64,000 bases of DNA from CAADGN01 sp035443945 (GCA_035443945.1 DAOMNQ010000008.1:3918-67917); one strand, 5' to 3'; counted from the first letter of the stretch, positions 1-8,825 are shown. Notes: generated by a model from the letters alone, not told the origin. Made by a program: numbers and translations.

Positions 1-110
1 ATGCTGATGATCCCGACCACCTTCGGCCACTTCGGCGCGTCCACGAACAGCGACGGATCGTCCGGATCGAACCCGGTCGGCGGCTCCAGCCCTCGATCGA
101 ACTCGCTCAT
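1..110 (-). CDS. hypothetical protein, N-terminal fragment (partial)
   Basis: A reading frame opens at an ATG at 110-108 and runs off the window edge after 36 codons (starts MSEFDRGLEPPTGF, continues to ...WPKVVGIIS). The ATG follows an A/G-rich AAGGGGG stretch that can serve as a ribosome binding site. It lies 21 bp after pheS on the same strand, so it probably continues that transcript. The Asp/Pro-rich start followed by a turn to hydrophobic residues would suit a cytoplasmic tail before a membrane segment, but that is inference. No family is recognised. Confidence 0.5.
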   Translation of the reverse strand, partial: MSEFDRGLEPPTGFDPDDPSLFVDAPKWPKVVGIIS

Positions 111-131
111 GCAGCCCCCTTGCCCGACGCT

Positions 132-1166
132 TCACACCTGCCCGAGAAACCGCAGGTCGTTCTCGAACAGCAGCCGGATATCCGGGATGCCGTACCGCCC
201 CATGGCGATCCGCTCGATCCCGAACCCGAACGCGAAGCCCGTCCATTCTTCGGGATCGATGCCGCACGCTTGCAGCACGGCCGGGTCCACCATGCCGCAC
301 CCGCCCAACTCGATCCACTTCGCCGGCTCGCCCGGCCGCAGCGCGATCTTCATGTCGAACTCCGCGCTCGGCTCGGTGAACGGGAAGAACGACGGCCGGA
401 GCCGCACCTCGGCCCCGTCGCCAAAGTAGGCCCGGGCAAACTGGAAGAGAGTGGTCTTCAGGTCCGCCATCGTCACGCCGCGGTCGATGAACAGGCCCTC
501 GATCTGGTGGAACATGAACGAGTGCGTCGCGTCCACGGTATCGGGCCGGTACACACGCCCGGGGCTGATGACCTTGATCGGAGGCCCCCAACCCCTCGCC
601 ACCGCGTCCTCCATCACGCGCACCTGCACGGTGCTCGTCTGGCTGCGCATCATCCGCGGCCTGGTGGTCGTCCGCGGGTCGTCCACGTAGAAGTTGTCGA
701 TCGGGTCGCGCGCCGGGTGGTCCGGCGGGATGTTCAACTTCACGAAGTTGTGCTCGTCGTCCTCGAGTTCCGGGCCGTCCGCGACGTCGAACCCCATCCG
801 ACCGAATACCTCGCACAACTCCTCCCGCACCCGCGTCAGGATGTGCCGACGTCCGGCAGCCTCCGTCACGACCCTGCCCGGCTCGGTCACATCCAGCACC
901 GGCCCTGACGCCGCGGGCTGCCCGTTGTCCAGCGCGGCACGCCTGGCCTCGAACGCCGCCTCAAGCGCGGCCTTCACCTCGTTGAGCCGCTTGCCGACCG
1001 CCGGCTTCTCCGGCCCGGGCACGTCCTTCAGCCCGGCCATGGCGGCGCGGAGACGACCCTTCGTCCCGAGATACGCGATGCGCCATGCCTCGACGGCGTC
1101 GGCATCGCTCGCCTCCGCCAGCCCAGCAAGCCCTTCCGACTCGATCTTTGACAACTCCGACAGCAT
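132..1166 (-). CDS. pheS: phenylalanine--tRNA ligase alpha subunit
   Basis: Alpha subunit (344 aa) of the class II phenylalanyl-tRNA synthetase, which charges tRNA-Phe as an alpha2beta2 enzyme. Residues 1-80 form the expected N-terminal coiled coil. The catalytic core follows, with FMFHQIEG near 217-224, SFFPFTEPSAEFD at 259-271 and the class II motif 3 GFGIERIAMG at 314-323. The frame opens further upstream, but the ATG at 1166 gives the normal family start (MLSELSKIES) and clears the stop of the preceding gene at 1201. No pheT is present in the window; the downstream neighbour at 110 is not a synthetase. Confidence 0.95.
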   Translation of the reverse strand: MLSELSKIESEGLAGLAEASDADAVEAWRIAYLGTKGRLRAAMAGLKDVPGPEKPAVGKRLNEVKAALEAAFEARRAALDNGQPAASGPVLDVTEPGRVVTEAAGRRHILTRVREELCEVFGRMGFDVADGPELEDDEHNFVKLNIPPDHPARDPIDNFYVDDPRTTTRPRMMRSQTSTVQVRVMEDAVARGWGPPIKVISPGRVYRPDTVDATHSFMFHQIEGLFIDRGVTMADLKTTLFQFARAYFGDGAEVRLRPSFFPFTEPSAEFDMKIALRPGEPAKWIELGGCGMVDPAVLQACGIDPEEWTGFAFGFGIERIAMGRYGIPDIRLLFENDLRFLGQV

Positions 1167-1200
1167 GGACGCATGGTACGGCAGCCGGGGAGCGAGTGCG

Positions 1201-1902
1201 TCACGGCCCACCCGGCGCAGCCGGAGGCTGCTCATTCGCCTCGATGAACGCGAGCAGCCGCCACGAGCCGCCGGTCACCCCGCGCACGCGGCAGGTCACG
1301 ACCGCGCCGCCGCCCGGCGGAACGAGCAACTCCATCCGAGTTCGCCCGGTCGGTCCCAGCGGCAGACCCAGATCCCGCGTCAGGAGTTCCACGCTGCTGA
1401 ACGCCTCAGACGCCGTCAACCCAGCGTCGAGGGTTGCGCCGCCGCCGTCCGTCAGACGCGATCGGAAGAACAGGTTGAGGTCGCGCGAGCCTGACCCGGC
1501 CGTCTCCCGCACCCCGATGCCGGCCTGCTCACCCTCGAACTGGATCACGCCCATGGTAGCATCGCACCGGGCAAGCCCCTCGGCCGTGAGCGCGTTTGCA
1601 AGATCGCGCAGCATCTTCAGCGTCGCCGCGTCCGCCGCACCGCTGTCGAGTCGTGCCGCGGTCTCCACCAGCATCCTCGCCTCCCCCCGTTCGAGTGAGG
1701 TCTCCGGAATCCGGTACAGGCTCGCCCCGACAACCACGATCCGCTTCGGCGCATCCTCCGCCCCCGGAGCCAGCTCGTCGGCCGAAGCGACCGTGCCCGC
1801 CGGGGCCGGGGCCGGACGGATCAGTTTCGTGCGCACGCCGATCAGCACGAGCGTCAGGGCCAGCACTCCGACGATCGCGAGAACGACTCTCGCCCTTCTC
1901 AT
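1201..1902 (-). CDS. membrane-anchored hypothetical protein
   Basis: A 233-residue protein with a basic N-terminus (MRRAR) and one strongly hydrophobic segment at about 5-22, then an Ala/Asp/Gly-rich extracytoplasmic part. The ATG at 1902 is preferred over one seven codons upstream because GGGAGG lies 7 nt before it. It sits between the rplQ terminator and pheS on the same strand. No conserved motif is recognised; the soluble part contains two regular alpha/beta stretches (about 50-120 and 150-230). Function unknown; probably a single-pass inner-membrane protein. Confidence 0.65.
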   Translation of the reverse strand: MRRARVVLAIVGVLALTLVLIGVRTKLIRPAPAPAGTVASADELAPGAEDAPKRIVVVGASLYRIPETSLERGEARMLVETAARLDSGAADAATLKMLRDLANALTAEGLARCDATMGVIQFEGEQAGIGVRETAGSGSRDLNLFFRSRLTDGGGATLDAGLTASEAFSSVELLTRDLGLPLGPTGRTRMELLVPPGGGAVVTCRVRGVTGGSWRLLAFIEANEQPPAAPGGP

Positions 1903-1922
1903 GTCAACGCCTCCCAAAGACA

Positions 1923-1947
1923 ACGCCCGACCTTGATGGCCGGGCGT
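1923..1947 (-). terminator. intrinsic terminator after rplQ
   Basis: Arms ACGCCCG and CGGGCGT pair perfectly around an 11-nt loop and, read on the minus strand, are followed by TTGTCTTTG. It lies between the rplQ stop (1975) and the next gene, so it probably ends the ribosomal transcript. The terminator at 37002-37030 has a nearly identical tail (TTGTCCTTT), which supports the call. Confidence 0.6.
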
Positions 1948-1974
1948 CGTGAGGGTCTACCTTCCACTGAGCGC

Positions 1975-2607
1975 TCAGGCCGTGGCTGCCTGCGCCTCCT
2001 GCCCATCCTTGCGGAGTTTGGCCGCAAAGGCCGTCCGGCGGTCCGCCTGCCTGCGCCTGGTGCCGGGCCGCCCGCCGACCTCGGGGCCTTCCTCAGCGCC
2101 GACGAACTGGAGCACGCAGAGCGGCGTGCCGTCGCCGAGGCGGCGGTACCCGAGTTTGACGATCCGCGTGTACCCGCCCTGGCGGTCCTGGAAGCGAGGA
2201 GCGACGTTGTCGAAAATGTGCTTCACGAGCCGCGGCGCCTTGCGGAGTTCGCCGTAGCGGTTCCGCTCGACGGCCGACGCCTCCGGGATATCGAAGAACG
2301 CCTCGGCCTGCTCCCGCTGCTGCTCGACGCGCTCGCGCTCCGCATCCGACGCCTGCTTGGGCAGGTACGACCATGCGAACGCCCGACGGTCGTGCCCGAG
2401 CATCGAGATCACCTGGCGACGCGCGTGCAGGTCGCCGCGCTTCGCCTTGGTCACGATCCGCTCGACGAAGGGCTGCACGGCCTTGGCCTTCGGCACCGTC
2501 GTCACGATCTGCCCGTGCTCGAAGAGCGACGCCGCCATGTTGCGCAGCATCGCCGTCCGGTGCGCCGTCGTCCGACCCAGTTTGTAGCCAGCCTTGCGGT
2601 GGCGCAT
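1975..2607 (-). CDS. rplQ: 50S ribosomal protein L17
   Basis: L17 (210 aa) binds 23S rRNA at the exit-tunnel side of the large subunit. The N-terminus (MRHRKAGYKLGRT...HRTAMLRNMA) is the family hallmark. The usual bacterial protein is about 120 residues. Here roughly 40 Glu/Arg-rich residues are inserted around 85-125 (SDAERERVEQQREQAEAF region), before the conserved GGYTRI...KLGYRRLGD motif, and a basic tail follows. It is the last gene of the ribosomal cluster, directly downstream of rpoA, with a terminator just beyond it. Confidence 0.95.
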   Translation of the reverse strand: MRHRKAGYKLGRTTAHRTAMLRNMAASLFEHGQIVTTVPKAKAVQPFVERIVTKAKRGDLHARRQVISMLGHDRRAFAWSYLPKQASDAERERVEQQREQAEAFFDIPEASAVERNRYGELRKAPRLVKHIFDNVAPRFQDRQGGYTRIVKLGYRRLGDGTPLCVLQFVGAEEGPEVGGRPGTRRRQADRRTAFAAKLRKDGQEAQAATA

Positions 2608-2670
2608 GACGCAACTCCTCTACGCCCCCGGCCTTCCCCGGCGGGCCTCAACTCTAGGCCGATACCCCCG

Positions 2671-3681
2671 TCAGGCGGAGGACGTCGGCAGCGCGTACCC
2701 CTCCGGCAGCGACATCCCCAGGTCCAGCCCGAGGTCCAGCAGTTTCCGCTTGACCTCCCGTAGCGACGTCCGACCGAACGAGCGGAGCTTCAGCAGTTCC
2801 GCGTCGCTGTGGGTGACCAGTTGCGCCACCGTGTCGATCTTGGCCGACTCGAGGCAGTTGCTCGCCCGCACGCTCAGTTCCAGGTCGCCGATCGGCATGT
2901 TCAGTTTGCGGATCAGTTCCTCGTCCACACCCGCCGCGGCCGCCGCCTCGTCCGAGACACGCTCCTGGCCCAGTTCGAAGTACTGCACGAACGGGTTGAG
3001 GTGCTTGCGGAGAATCTTCGCGGCCTCGACCAGCGCCAGTTCGGGCGCGACCGTGCCGTTCGTCCATATCTCCATGATCAGTTTGTCGAAGTTCGTGCGC
3101 TGACCGACGCGCGTCTCCTCGACCTTGTACCGCACGCGCTGGACGGGCGAGTAGATCGCGTCCATGAAGATGCGACCGATCTCCTGCTCCTCGTTGCGGC
3201 TGTACTGCTCGCTCGCGGGGACATACCCTCGCCCCTTCCCGACCACAAACTCCATCTCGAAGTCCACCTCGTCGGTCAGCGTGCAGATCACGTACCCCTT
3301 GTTCAGCACCGTGATCGCCGGGTCCGCCTCGATCAGGTCCGCCGTCACCTCGCCCGGCCCGCGCGCCGCGAGTTTCATCGTCTTCTCTTCGTCGCCGTCG
3401 AGACGCACGACCAGACCCTTGACGTTCAGGATCAGGTCCGTGACGTCCTCCAGCACACCGGGAAGCGTCGTGAACTCGTGCTCCGCGCCCTTGATCTTGA
3501 CGCTCTTCACCGCCGCCCCTTCGAGCGAACTCAGCAGGATGCGACGGAGGCTGTTGCCCACCGTCGTCCCGAACCCGCGCTCGAACGGCTCGATCGTGAA
3601 GCGACCGAACGTGTCGCTCCTGAACTTCGGGTCGTTCGTGACCCGGCTCGGCAACTCCAGCCCACGCCAGCGAATGCGCAT
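2671..3681 (-). CDS. rpoA: DNA-directed RNA polymerase subunit alpha
   Basis: Alpha subunit (336 aa) that scaffolds RNA polymerase assembly. The N-terminal domain includes PFERGFGTTVGNSLRRILLSS at the alpha dimer interface. The C-terminal domain holds the DNA/UP-element-binding helix-hairpin-helix region (LELSVRASNCLESAKI, then LLKLRSFGRTSLREVKRKL). The ATG at 3681 is chosen because GAGGTGGT precedes it and the protein then begins in family register. It lies between rpsK and rplQ; rpsD, often found between rpsK and rpoA, is absent. Confidence 0.97.
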   Translation of the reverse strand: MRIRWRGLELPSRVTNDPKFRSDTFGRFTIEPFERGFGTTVGNSLRRILLSSLEGAAVKSVKIKGAEHEFTTLPGVLEDVTDLILNVKGLVVRLDGDEEKTMKLAARGPGEVTADLIEADPAITVLNKGYVICTLTDEVDFEMEFVVGKGRGYVPASEQYSRNEEQEIGRIFMDAIYSPVQRVRYKVEETRVGQRTNFDKLIMEIWTNGTVAPELALVEAAKILRKHLNPFVQYFELGQERVSDEAAAAAGVDEELIRKLNMPIGDLELSVRASNCLESAKIDTVAQLVTHSDAELLKLRSFGRTSLREVKRKLLDLGLDLGMSLPEGYALPTSSA

Positions 3682-3804
3682 GATGACCACCTCGACACCG
3701 CGGCAGCCTCCAGAGAGGTCAGACGCCCGCCGGCTCTCGGATGCCAAGGCCCTGCCGCGTGGCCTCGGCCCCTGCTGTCCGGGGGCGACGAGAACGAATC
3801 CAAC

Positions 3805-4182
3805 TCAGACCCGGCGACGCTTCCGCGGCCGGCAACCGTTGTGCGGCACCGGCGTGTGGTCCTCGATCGCCGTCACACGAAGCCCGGTGCTCACCAGCCC
3901 GTTGACCGCAGACTCCCGACCGGGGCCAGTCCCCTTGATCCGCACCTCGACCTCGCTCATGCCGAGTTTGCGGGCCTTCTGACCGGCCTGCTCACCCGCA
4001 CGGGTCGCGGCGAACGGAGTGCTCTTGCGGGCGCCCTTGAACCCGATCGTGCCCGACGAGTCCCAGCACAGCGTCTCGCCGTTCGGGTCCGTGATCGTCA
4101 CGATCGTGTTGTTCTGCGTCGCGCGGACATACACGATCCCGCGGACGACGTTCTTGCGAACTTTCTTGACCTTCTTCGCCAT
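3805..4182 (-). CDS. rpsK: 30S ribosomal protein S11
   Basis: S11 (125 aa) sits on the platform of the small subunit near the mRNA exit. The sequence matches the family throughout: a basic N-terminus (MAKKVKKVRKNV), NNTIVTITDPNGE, the KSTPFAATRAG region and the C-terminal DHTPVPHNGCRPRKRRRV. Normal length. Follows rpsM and precedes rpoA, as in alpha operons. Confidence 0.97.
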   Translation of the reverse strand: MAKKVKKVRKNVVRGIVYVRATQNNTIVTITDPNGETLCWDSSGTIGFKGARKSTPFAATRAGEQAGQKARKLGMSEVEVRIKGTGPGRESAVNGLVSTGLRVTAIEDHTPVPHNGCRPRKRRRV

Positions 4183-4256
4183 CTGTCCCTCGCTTCAGCG
4201 GTTCCTTCTCCCCGCACGGGGCAGGAACCTCGCGATGTCGCCGCAACACGCGGCGA

Positions 4257-4637
4257 TCACTTGGCCTTCACGCCCTTCTTGCCGGCGACCGTCTTCTTCC
4301 GGCCCTTCCGCGTGCGCGCATTGCAACGCGTCCGCTGCCCGCGGACGGGCAGGCCTTTGCGGTGCCGCTCCCCGCGGTAGCAACGGATGTCCTTCAGCCG
4401 CTGGACGTTCTGCGACACGTGCCGACGAAGCGCACCCTCGACGAGGTAACTCGCGTCGATGATGGCGTTGATCTGCGCCACCTTCTGCTCCGGCAGTTCA
4501 CCCGCCGCCAGGTTCGGATCGACCTGCGCCTCGGCCAAGATGTCCGACGCGAACTTCGGACCGATCCCGTGCACGTACTGCAGTGAGTACAGAATCTTCT
4601 TCTTCTCGGGAACGTCAACACCGGCGATACGTGGCAC
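4257..4637 (-). CDS. rpsM: 30S ribosomal protein S13
   Basis: S13 (126 aa) in the head of the small subunit, bridging to the 50S subunit and contacting P-site tRNA. It has the helix-hairpin-helix start (MPRIAGVDVPEKKKI, YVHGIGP), RCYRGERHRKGLPVRGQRT and a basic C-terminal tail. The start is GTG, supported by AAGGAG 8 nt upstream. Follows rpmJ in the usual order. Confidence 0.97.
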   Translation of the reverse strand: MPRIAGVDVPEKKKILYSLQYVHGIGPKFASDILAEAQVDPNLAAGELPEQKVAQINAIIDASYLVEGALRRHVSQNVQRLKDIRCYRGERHRKGLPVRGQRTRCNARTRKGRKKTVAGKKGVKAK

Positions 4638-4664
4638 CGCGATGCTCCTTCAACCCAGTCGATC

Positions 4665-4781
4665 TCAGCCCTGCACCTGCTTGTGCTTCGGGTCCGCCTT
4701 GCAGATCACGCGAACCTTGCCCCGGCGGCGAACCACCTGGCACTTCGCACAGATACGCTTCACGCTCGCCTTGACCTTCAC
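4665..4781 (-). CDS. rpmJ: 50S ribosomal protein L36
   Basis: A 38-codon gene starting with GTG (MKVKASVKRICAKCQ...). This is the small zinc-ribbon protein of the large subunit. The C+ ligand set is complete: CxxC, a third Cys in VICKAD, then His in PKHKQ. It ends QVQG as in the family (usual length 37-38). Its place between infA and rpmM/rpsM is the standard one. Confidence 0.95.
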   Translation of the reverse strand: MKVKASVKRICAKCQVVRRRGKVRVICKADPKHKQVQG

Positions 4782-4966
4782 GGCTCAAACCCCAGGCCCA
4801 GCGGCCGATTCGGACACGATCCACTCCCACAAACCCGCCCACGCGGCGGGGCTGAGATGGTAGGCCCGCCCCCACGACCCGGCCACTTCCCAATCTCGGG
4901 GCGAGGCCTCTCCGGCCCCTGCTCCACACCCTCGTGCTCTCGGGACCCCGCCATGCCGGCCCCGGC

Positions 4967-5191
4967 TCAGTGCCGATATGTGATCCGCGCCTTGGTCAGG
5001 TCATACGGACTCATCTCGACCGTCACCCGGTCGCCCGGCAGGATGCGGATGTAGTTCATCCGCATCTTCCCCGACACGTACGCCAGCACCTCGGTCTTCT
5101 GCTCGTTCGGCAGCCGAACCTTGAACGTGGCGTTCGGCAACGCCTCGATCACCGTCGCTTCGAACGTGAACTTTTCATCCTGCTTCGCCAT
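4967..5191 (-). CDS. infA: translation initiation factor IF-1
   Basis: IF-1 (74 aa), a single OB-fold that binds the 30S A site during initiation. It starts MAKQDEKFTFEATVIEAL and contains the conserved RILPGDRVTVEMSPYDLTKARITYR end. The ATG at 5191 is supported by GGGAGGT 5 nt upstream; the longer open frame upstream is not family sequence. It lies between map and rpmJ. The 185-nt gap to rpmJ is longer than most spacers here, and I see no clear signal in it. Confidence 0.96.
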   Translation of the reverse strand: MAKQDEKFTFEATVIEALPNATFKVRLPNEQKTEVLAYVSGKMRMNYIRILPGDRVTVEMSPYDLTKARITYRH

Positions 5192-5276
5192 ACACCTCCC
5201 GGGAACCGCCGATCCGGGGGGCGACGCCACCCCTCCCGAGACCGGAAGCACATTGTTGGCCGCCCGAGCGCCCGCG

Positions 5277-5996
5277 TCATGCCCCGGTCAACACCATCAC
5301 GCTTTCTTCCAGAATCGCCACCGTCCGCTCCTCCGTGCAGGCGAGGCCGCCATCCGCCGTGAACACCGTCCCGTTCCGCTCGACGACCTCCCCTCCGAGT
5401 CCGGCCGTCACCGTCGGCTCCAGGGTGATGATCATTCCCGGCCGAAGCACGACGTCGTCCGGCCCGCCATGAGCCGCATCCAGACGCAGTGCCGGCCCCT
5501 CGTGAAGCCGTCTGCCGACCCCGTGCCCCGCCGGAGTCGCCGCAAGACCGACCCCCCGACGCTCGGCCTCCCCCCGCATCGCTGTCGCGACGGTGGACCA
5601 GCGCACACCAGGACTGAGCGCGGCCAGACCAGCCTGAAGCGTGCTCTGGGCCGCTCTCGCCTGCCGCAGGGCCGGGTCCGCTCCGGGGGGCACAACGGCT
5701 ACACGGGCCGCATCCGCCCACCAACCGCCGACCGCTCCGGCCACGTCCACCGTCACCAGGTCGCCAGGCTCCAGCCTCCTCGGTCCCGGCGCAGCGAACG
5801 CGACCTCATCGTTGACGCACACAAAGACCGCCGCCTCATCCAACCCGATCGATGCCGCCCGGGCCGCGCCGGCGGCTTCGGCGGTCGTCTTCCCGGCGTG
5901 ACACGCATCGACCGCGGCCGACACGGCACGCCACACCGCTCGCCCCGCGACGTGCATCGCCGCAAGATCGGCCGGATTCTTGAGCACGATCACCAT
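5277..5996 (-). CDS. map: type I methionine aminopeptidase, divergent
   Basis: Removes the initiator methionine from nascent proteins (239 aa). The five metal ligands of the pita-bread fold can be placed: D84 (VTVDVAG), D95 (WADAARV), H158 (PAGHGVG), E193 (ITLEPT) and a Glu of CTEERT at 222-223. H165 of GRRLHEGP matches the second conserved His. The residue aligning with the substrate-binding His79 of the E. coli enzyme appears to be Phe67 (VNDEVAFAAPG in place of VNEVVCHGIP). Located between secY and infA; adk, often next to map, is absent. Confidence 0.9.
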   Translation of the reverse strand: MVIVLKNPADLAAMHVAGRAVWRAVSAAVDACHAGKTTAEAAGAARAASIGLDEAAVFVCVNDEVAFAAPGPRRLEPGDLVTVDVAGAVGGWWADAARVAVVPPGADPALRQARAAQSTLQAGLAALSPGVRWSTVATAMRGEAERRGVGLAATPAGHGVGRRLHEGPALRLDAAHGGPDDVVLRPGMIITLEPTVTAGLGGEVVERNGTVFTADGGLACTEERTVAILEESVMVLTGA

Positions 5997-6012
5997 GCCG
6001 CGCCCGCGATCC

Positions 6013-7407
6013 TCAGCCCCGCGGGCCTCGGATGCGCATCTTCGGCCCGCCCTCCTGCCCGCTGAGGAAGCCCGCGTAGTTCCGCATCAGCAGGGCGGCC
6101 TCGACGCGCTGCAGGAAATCGAGCGTCACGCTCACCACGATCAACAGGCCCGTGCCCCCGAGGAACTGCGTCACCGAGAAATCGATGTTCAGGCTCTTGT
6201 TCACGACCATCGGCAGCACCGCGATCACGGCCAGGAACGCCGCGCCCACATAGGTGATCCGCTCCATCACGGTTTCAAGATACTCCGCCGTGCGTGGGCC
6301 CGGACGCAGGCCGGGGATGAACGACCCGTGGTCGCGCAACTGCTTGGACATCTCCTCCGGGTTGAACTGCACCGTGATCCAGAAGTAACTGAAGAAGTAG
6401 ACCATCAGCACATAGAGCAGCACGTACGGGAACTCGCCCATCATGAAGGCGTCGCCCAGCCACCGCGTCGTGGCGATCCACCACACGGGCGACGAGCCGG
6501 GCTGGGCGGTCCCCGCGAGTGCCTCGAAGATCACCGACGGGAAGATCATGAGCGAACTGGCGAAGATGATCGGCATGACGCCGCCGTGGTTCACCTTCAG
6601 CGGCAGGTAACTCCGCTGCCCGCCGTAGACGCGCCGCCCGCGGGTGTGCTTCGCCTGCTGCACGGGGATGCGCCTCTGGGCGACAGTCAGGATCACCGAC
6701 CCCCCCACCACCAGCACGAACCCGCCCAGCAGAAACAGCAGGCTCATGTAGTTCATCTTGGTCGGGTCGGTCGGGTCGAAGTTCCCGAAGACCCACAGCA
6801 CGGCCTGGGGCATCCCGGTCAGGATGCCGGCCATGATGATCATCGAGACGCCGTTGCCGATCCCGAAGCGGTCGATCTGTTCGCCGAGCCACATCAGGAA
6901 GACGGTGCCCGCCGTCAGGGCCGTCACGGCGGTGATCCACCACATCGGGTTCTGTGCCGCGGACTGGTACACCATGCCCTGCGAGGTGATGTACGTCAGC
7001 CACCCGACCGCCTGCACGATGCACAGGCCGACCGTCGTGTAGCGCGTCCACTCCTGAATCTTCACCCGTCCGGTCGGGCCTTCGTCCTGGATCTTCTTCA
7101 GCGCGGGCCACGCCGACATGAGCAACTGGAAGATGATCGCCGCCGAGATGTACGGCATGATCCCGAGGCCGAAGATCGTCGATTGCGAGAACGACCCGCC
7201 GGAAAAGATCGCAACGTACTGCGAGAGACGCCCGACCGCACTGCCCGTCTCCGCGGCCTGCCGGAAATACTCCGCCAGGCGTTCCTGGTTCACGCCGGGG
7301 AGCGGGATCCAGAACCCGATCCGGTAGACCACGAGCATCCCGAGCGTGAACAAAATCTTGTTCCGCAGTTCGGAGATGCGAAAGACGTTGACGAGGGTGC
7401 TCAGCAT
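6013..7407 (-). CDS. secY: preprotein translocase subunit SecY
   Basis: The channel subunit of the Sec translocon (464 aa) with about ten transmembrane segments. Family regions are visible: the N-terminal FRISELRNKILFTL with YRIGFWIPLPG, the plug region GGSFSQSTIFGLGIMPYIS, KKIQDEGPTGR, and FNPEEMSKQLRDHGSFIPGLRPG near the C-terminal third. Normal length with a slightly extended tail. It follows rplO as in spc operons and would insert the many secreted and membrane proteins encoded nearby. Confidence 0.97.
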   Translation of the reverse strand: MLSTLVNVFRISELRNKILFTLGMLVVYRIGFWIPLPGVNQERLAEYFRQAAETGSAVGRLSQYVAIFSGGSFSQSTIFGLGIMPYISAAIIFQLLMSAWPALKKIQDEGPTGRVKIQEWTRYTTVGLCIVQAVGWLTYITSQGMVYQSAAQNPMWWITAVTALTAGTVFLMWLGEQIDRFGIGNGVSMIIMAGILTGMPQAVLWVFGNFDPTDPTKMNYMSLLFLLGGFVLVVGGSVILTVAQRRIPVQQAKHTRGRRVYGGQRSYLPLKVNHGGVMPIIFASSLMIFPSVIFEALAGTAQPGSSPVWWIATTRWLGDAFMMGEFPYVLLYVLMVYFFSYFWITVQFNPEEMSKQLRDHGSFIPGLRPGPRTAEYLETVMERITYVGAAFLAVIAVLPMVVNKSLNIDFSVTQFLGGTGLLIVVSVTLDFLQRVEAALLMRNYAGFLSGQEGGPKMRIRGPRG

Positions 7408-7471
7408 CCTGCCGGCTCCTGGACCCGCGCGTACCCGCCGCGTCCGCTGGACTCACGCGCTCGCGGGCCGA

Positions 7472-8071
7472 TCACGCTTCCTCCGTCGGCGAGGCCGCCT
7501 CCGCCTTCGTCGGCTTCTTCTTGGAGCCGCGACGCAACTTCTTGGTCAGGTTCTTCGGCGTGGGGTCGCCTGAGTTGCGGTCGATGCCGCGGATGCGGTC
7601 GCGCCGCGAACCGGTCTCATGGACCGAGCCGCCCGCCCCCTCGACCAGTTTCCGCGCCGAGGCCGACACCCGCGCCGCCTCCACCGTGAACTTCTGGGTG
7701 AGTTTCTGCTCGCCCAGGTCGCCCAACACCTTCACGCCGCGGCTCGTGTCGCGGATCAGCCCCGCCTTCACGAGCGACGCCGCGTTCACCGCGCCCCCCT
7801 TCGTGAAATCGGGGTGCGACACGATGGAGCCGAGATTCACGATCCAGAACCGCGTCTTGAAGTTGACGTTCGAGAAGCCGAACTTCGGCATGCGCCGGAA
7901 GTACGGCATCTGCCCGCCCTCGAACTGGTGGCGCGTCGAGTGGCTGGTGCGGCTGCCCGCGCCCTTGTGCCCGCGCCCGGACTGCTTGCCCTGGCCCGAG
8001 CCTTGGCCGCGACCGATGCGCTTGCGCGCCTTGTACTTGCCGGCCAACTTGGTTACGTCGTGGATCATCAT
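7472..8071 (-). CDS. rplO: 50S ribosomal protein L15
   Basis: L15 (199 aa), a central assembly protein of the large subunit. The Gly/Arg/Lys-rich start (KRIGRGQGSGQGKQSGRGHKG) and the FEGGQMPYFRRMPKFGF motif identify it. It is longer than the usual ~145 aa because of a Lys/Thr/Glu-rich C-terminal tail of about 45 residues. GGGAGTG precedes the ATG at 8071. It follows rpsE directly (64 bp); no rpmD (L30) gene fits between them, unlike in many bacteria. Confidence 0.96.
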   Translation of the reverse strand: MMIHDVTKLAGKYKARKRIGRGQGSGQGKQSGRGHKGAGSRTSHSTRHQFEGGQMPYFRRMPKFGFSNVNFKTRFWIVNLGSIVSHPDFTKGGAVNAASLVKAGLIRDTSRGVKVLGDLGEQKLTQKFTVEAARVSASARKLVEGAGGSVHETGSRRDRIRGIDRNSGDPTPKNLTKKLRRGSKKKPTKAEAASPTEEA

Positions 8072-8135
8072 CTCGGGTCACTCCCGCTCGATCGGGCCGA
8101 TGTGCTCTTTCGTTCCGTACCTCTGCCGTGAGCCG

Positions 8136-8825
8136 TCAGGCTCGCGCGCCCTCCGCCCCGCCCTGCCCTTCGGCGCTCCCGCCCTGCTGGCCGCCGCGCC
8201 GACCGCGACCGCCTCCGCCGCCGCGGCCGCCGCGACGCTCCTGCCCGATCGTGTTCACCGGGGCGCGCATGCGCTCGCCGGCGACGTTCGAGGGCATGAA
8301 CCGCTTGCCCCGCTCGATCTTCTGCTCGATCTCCGTTGCGGGCAGGTCCACGCCGCGCAACTCGCGCACGGTCTCGCTCATGCGCAGACGGGCCAGCCCG
8401 TCGAAAACGGCCTTCACCGTGTTGATCTTGTTCGTCGAGCCGTAGCACTTGGTCAGGCAGTCGCTCACGCCCGCCATCTCCAGCACCGCGCGGACCGACC
8501 CGCCCGCCACGACGCCCGTGCCCGGCGACGCGGGGATCAGCCGCACGCGCGACGCCGCGTACCGCCCCTCCACCTCGTGCGGGATCGTGCCGCCGACACG
8601 CGGGATCGTCGTCATCTTGCGCCGGGCGAACTTCTCCGCTTTCTCGATAGCAGTCGGCACTTCCTTGGCCTTCCCGTGCCCGTACCCGACGCGCCCACGC
8701 TTGTCGCCGCAGACGACCAGCGCGCCGAAACTGAACCGGCGTCCGCCCTTGACCGTCGAAGCCGTGCGGAAGACGCCCAGCGTCGTCGATTCCATCTGCC
8801 CGTGCTCTTCGAGACCCTGTGCCAT
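8136..8825 (-). CDS. rpsE: 30S ribosomal protein S5
   Basis: S5 (229 aa) lies near the decoding centre and the mRNA entry channel. The double-stranded-RNA-binding N-domain (TASTVKGGRRFSFGALVV, GRVGYGHGKAKEVP) and the C-domain (IPASPGTGVVAGGSVRAVLEMAG, YGSTNKINTVKA) are clear. The tail after about 190 is a Gly/Arg-rich RGG-like extension (RRGGRGGGGGRGRRGG) absent from typical S5, perhaps contacting RNA; that role is inference. Alternative start Met11 is possible. Confidence 0.96.
   Translation of the reverse strand: MAQGLEEHGQMESTTLGVFRTASTVKGGRRFSFGALVVCGDKRGRVGYGHGKAKEVPTAIEKAEKFARRKMTTIPRVGGTIPHEVEGRYAASRVRLIPASPGTGVVAGGSVRAVLEMAGVSDCLTKCYGSTNKINTVKAVFDGLARLRMSETVRELRGVDLPATEIEQKIERGKRFMPSNVAGERMRAPVNTIGQERRGGRGGGGGRGRRGGQQGGSAEGQGGAEGARA

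Noticed and set aside
2809..4380. Long plus-strand open frame (over 500 codons) across rpoA, rpsK and rpsM
   Set aside because: It is antisense to three well-conserved genes, has Arg/His/Pro-rich composition typical of high-G+C shadow frames, and shows no family similarity.
5980..7689. Plus-strand frame of about 570 codons opposite secY
   Set aside because: It is antisense to secY, is His/Arg/Asp-rich and has no plausible start site.
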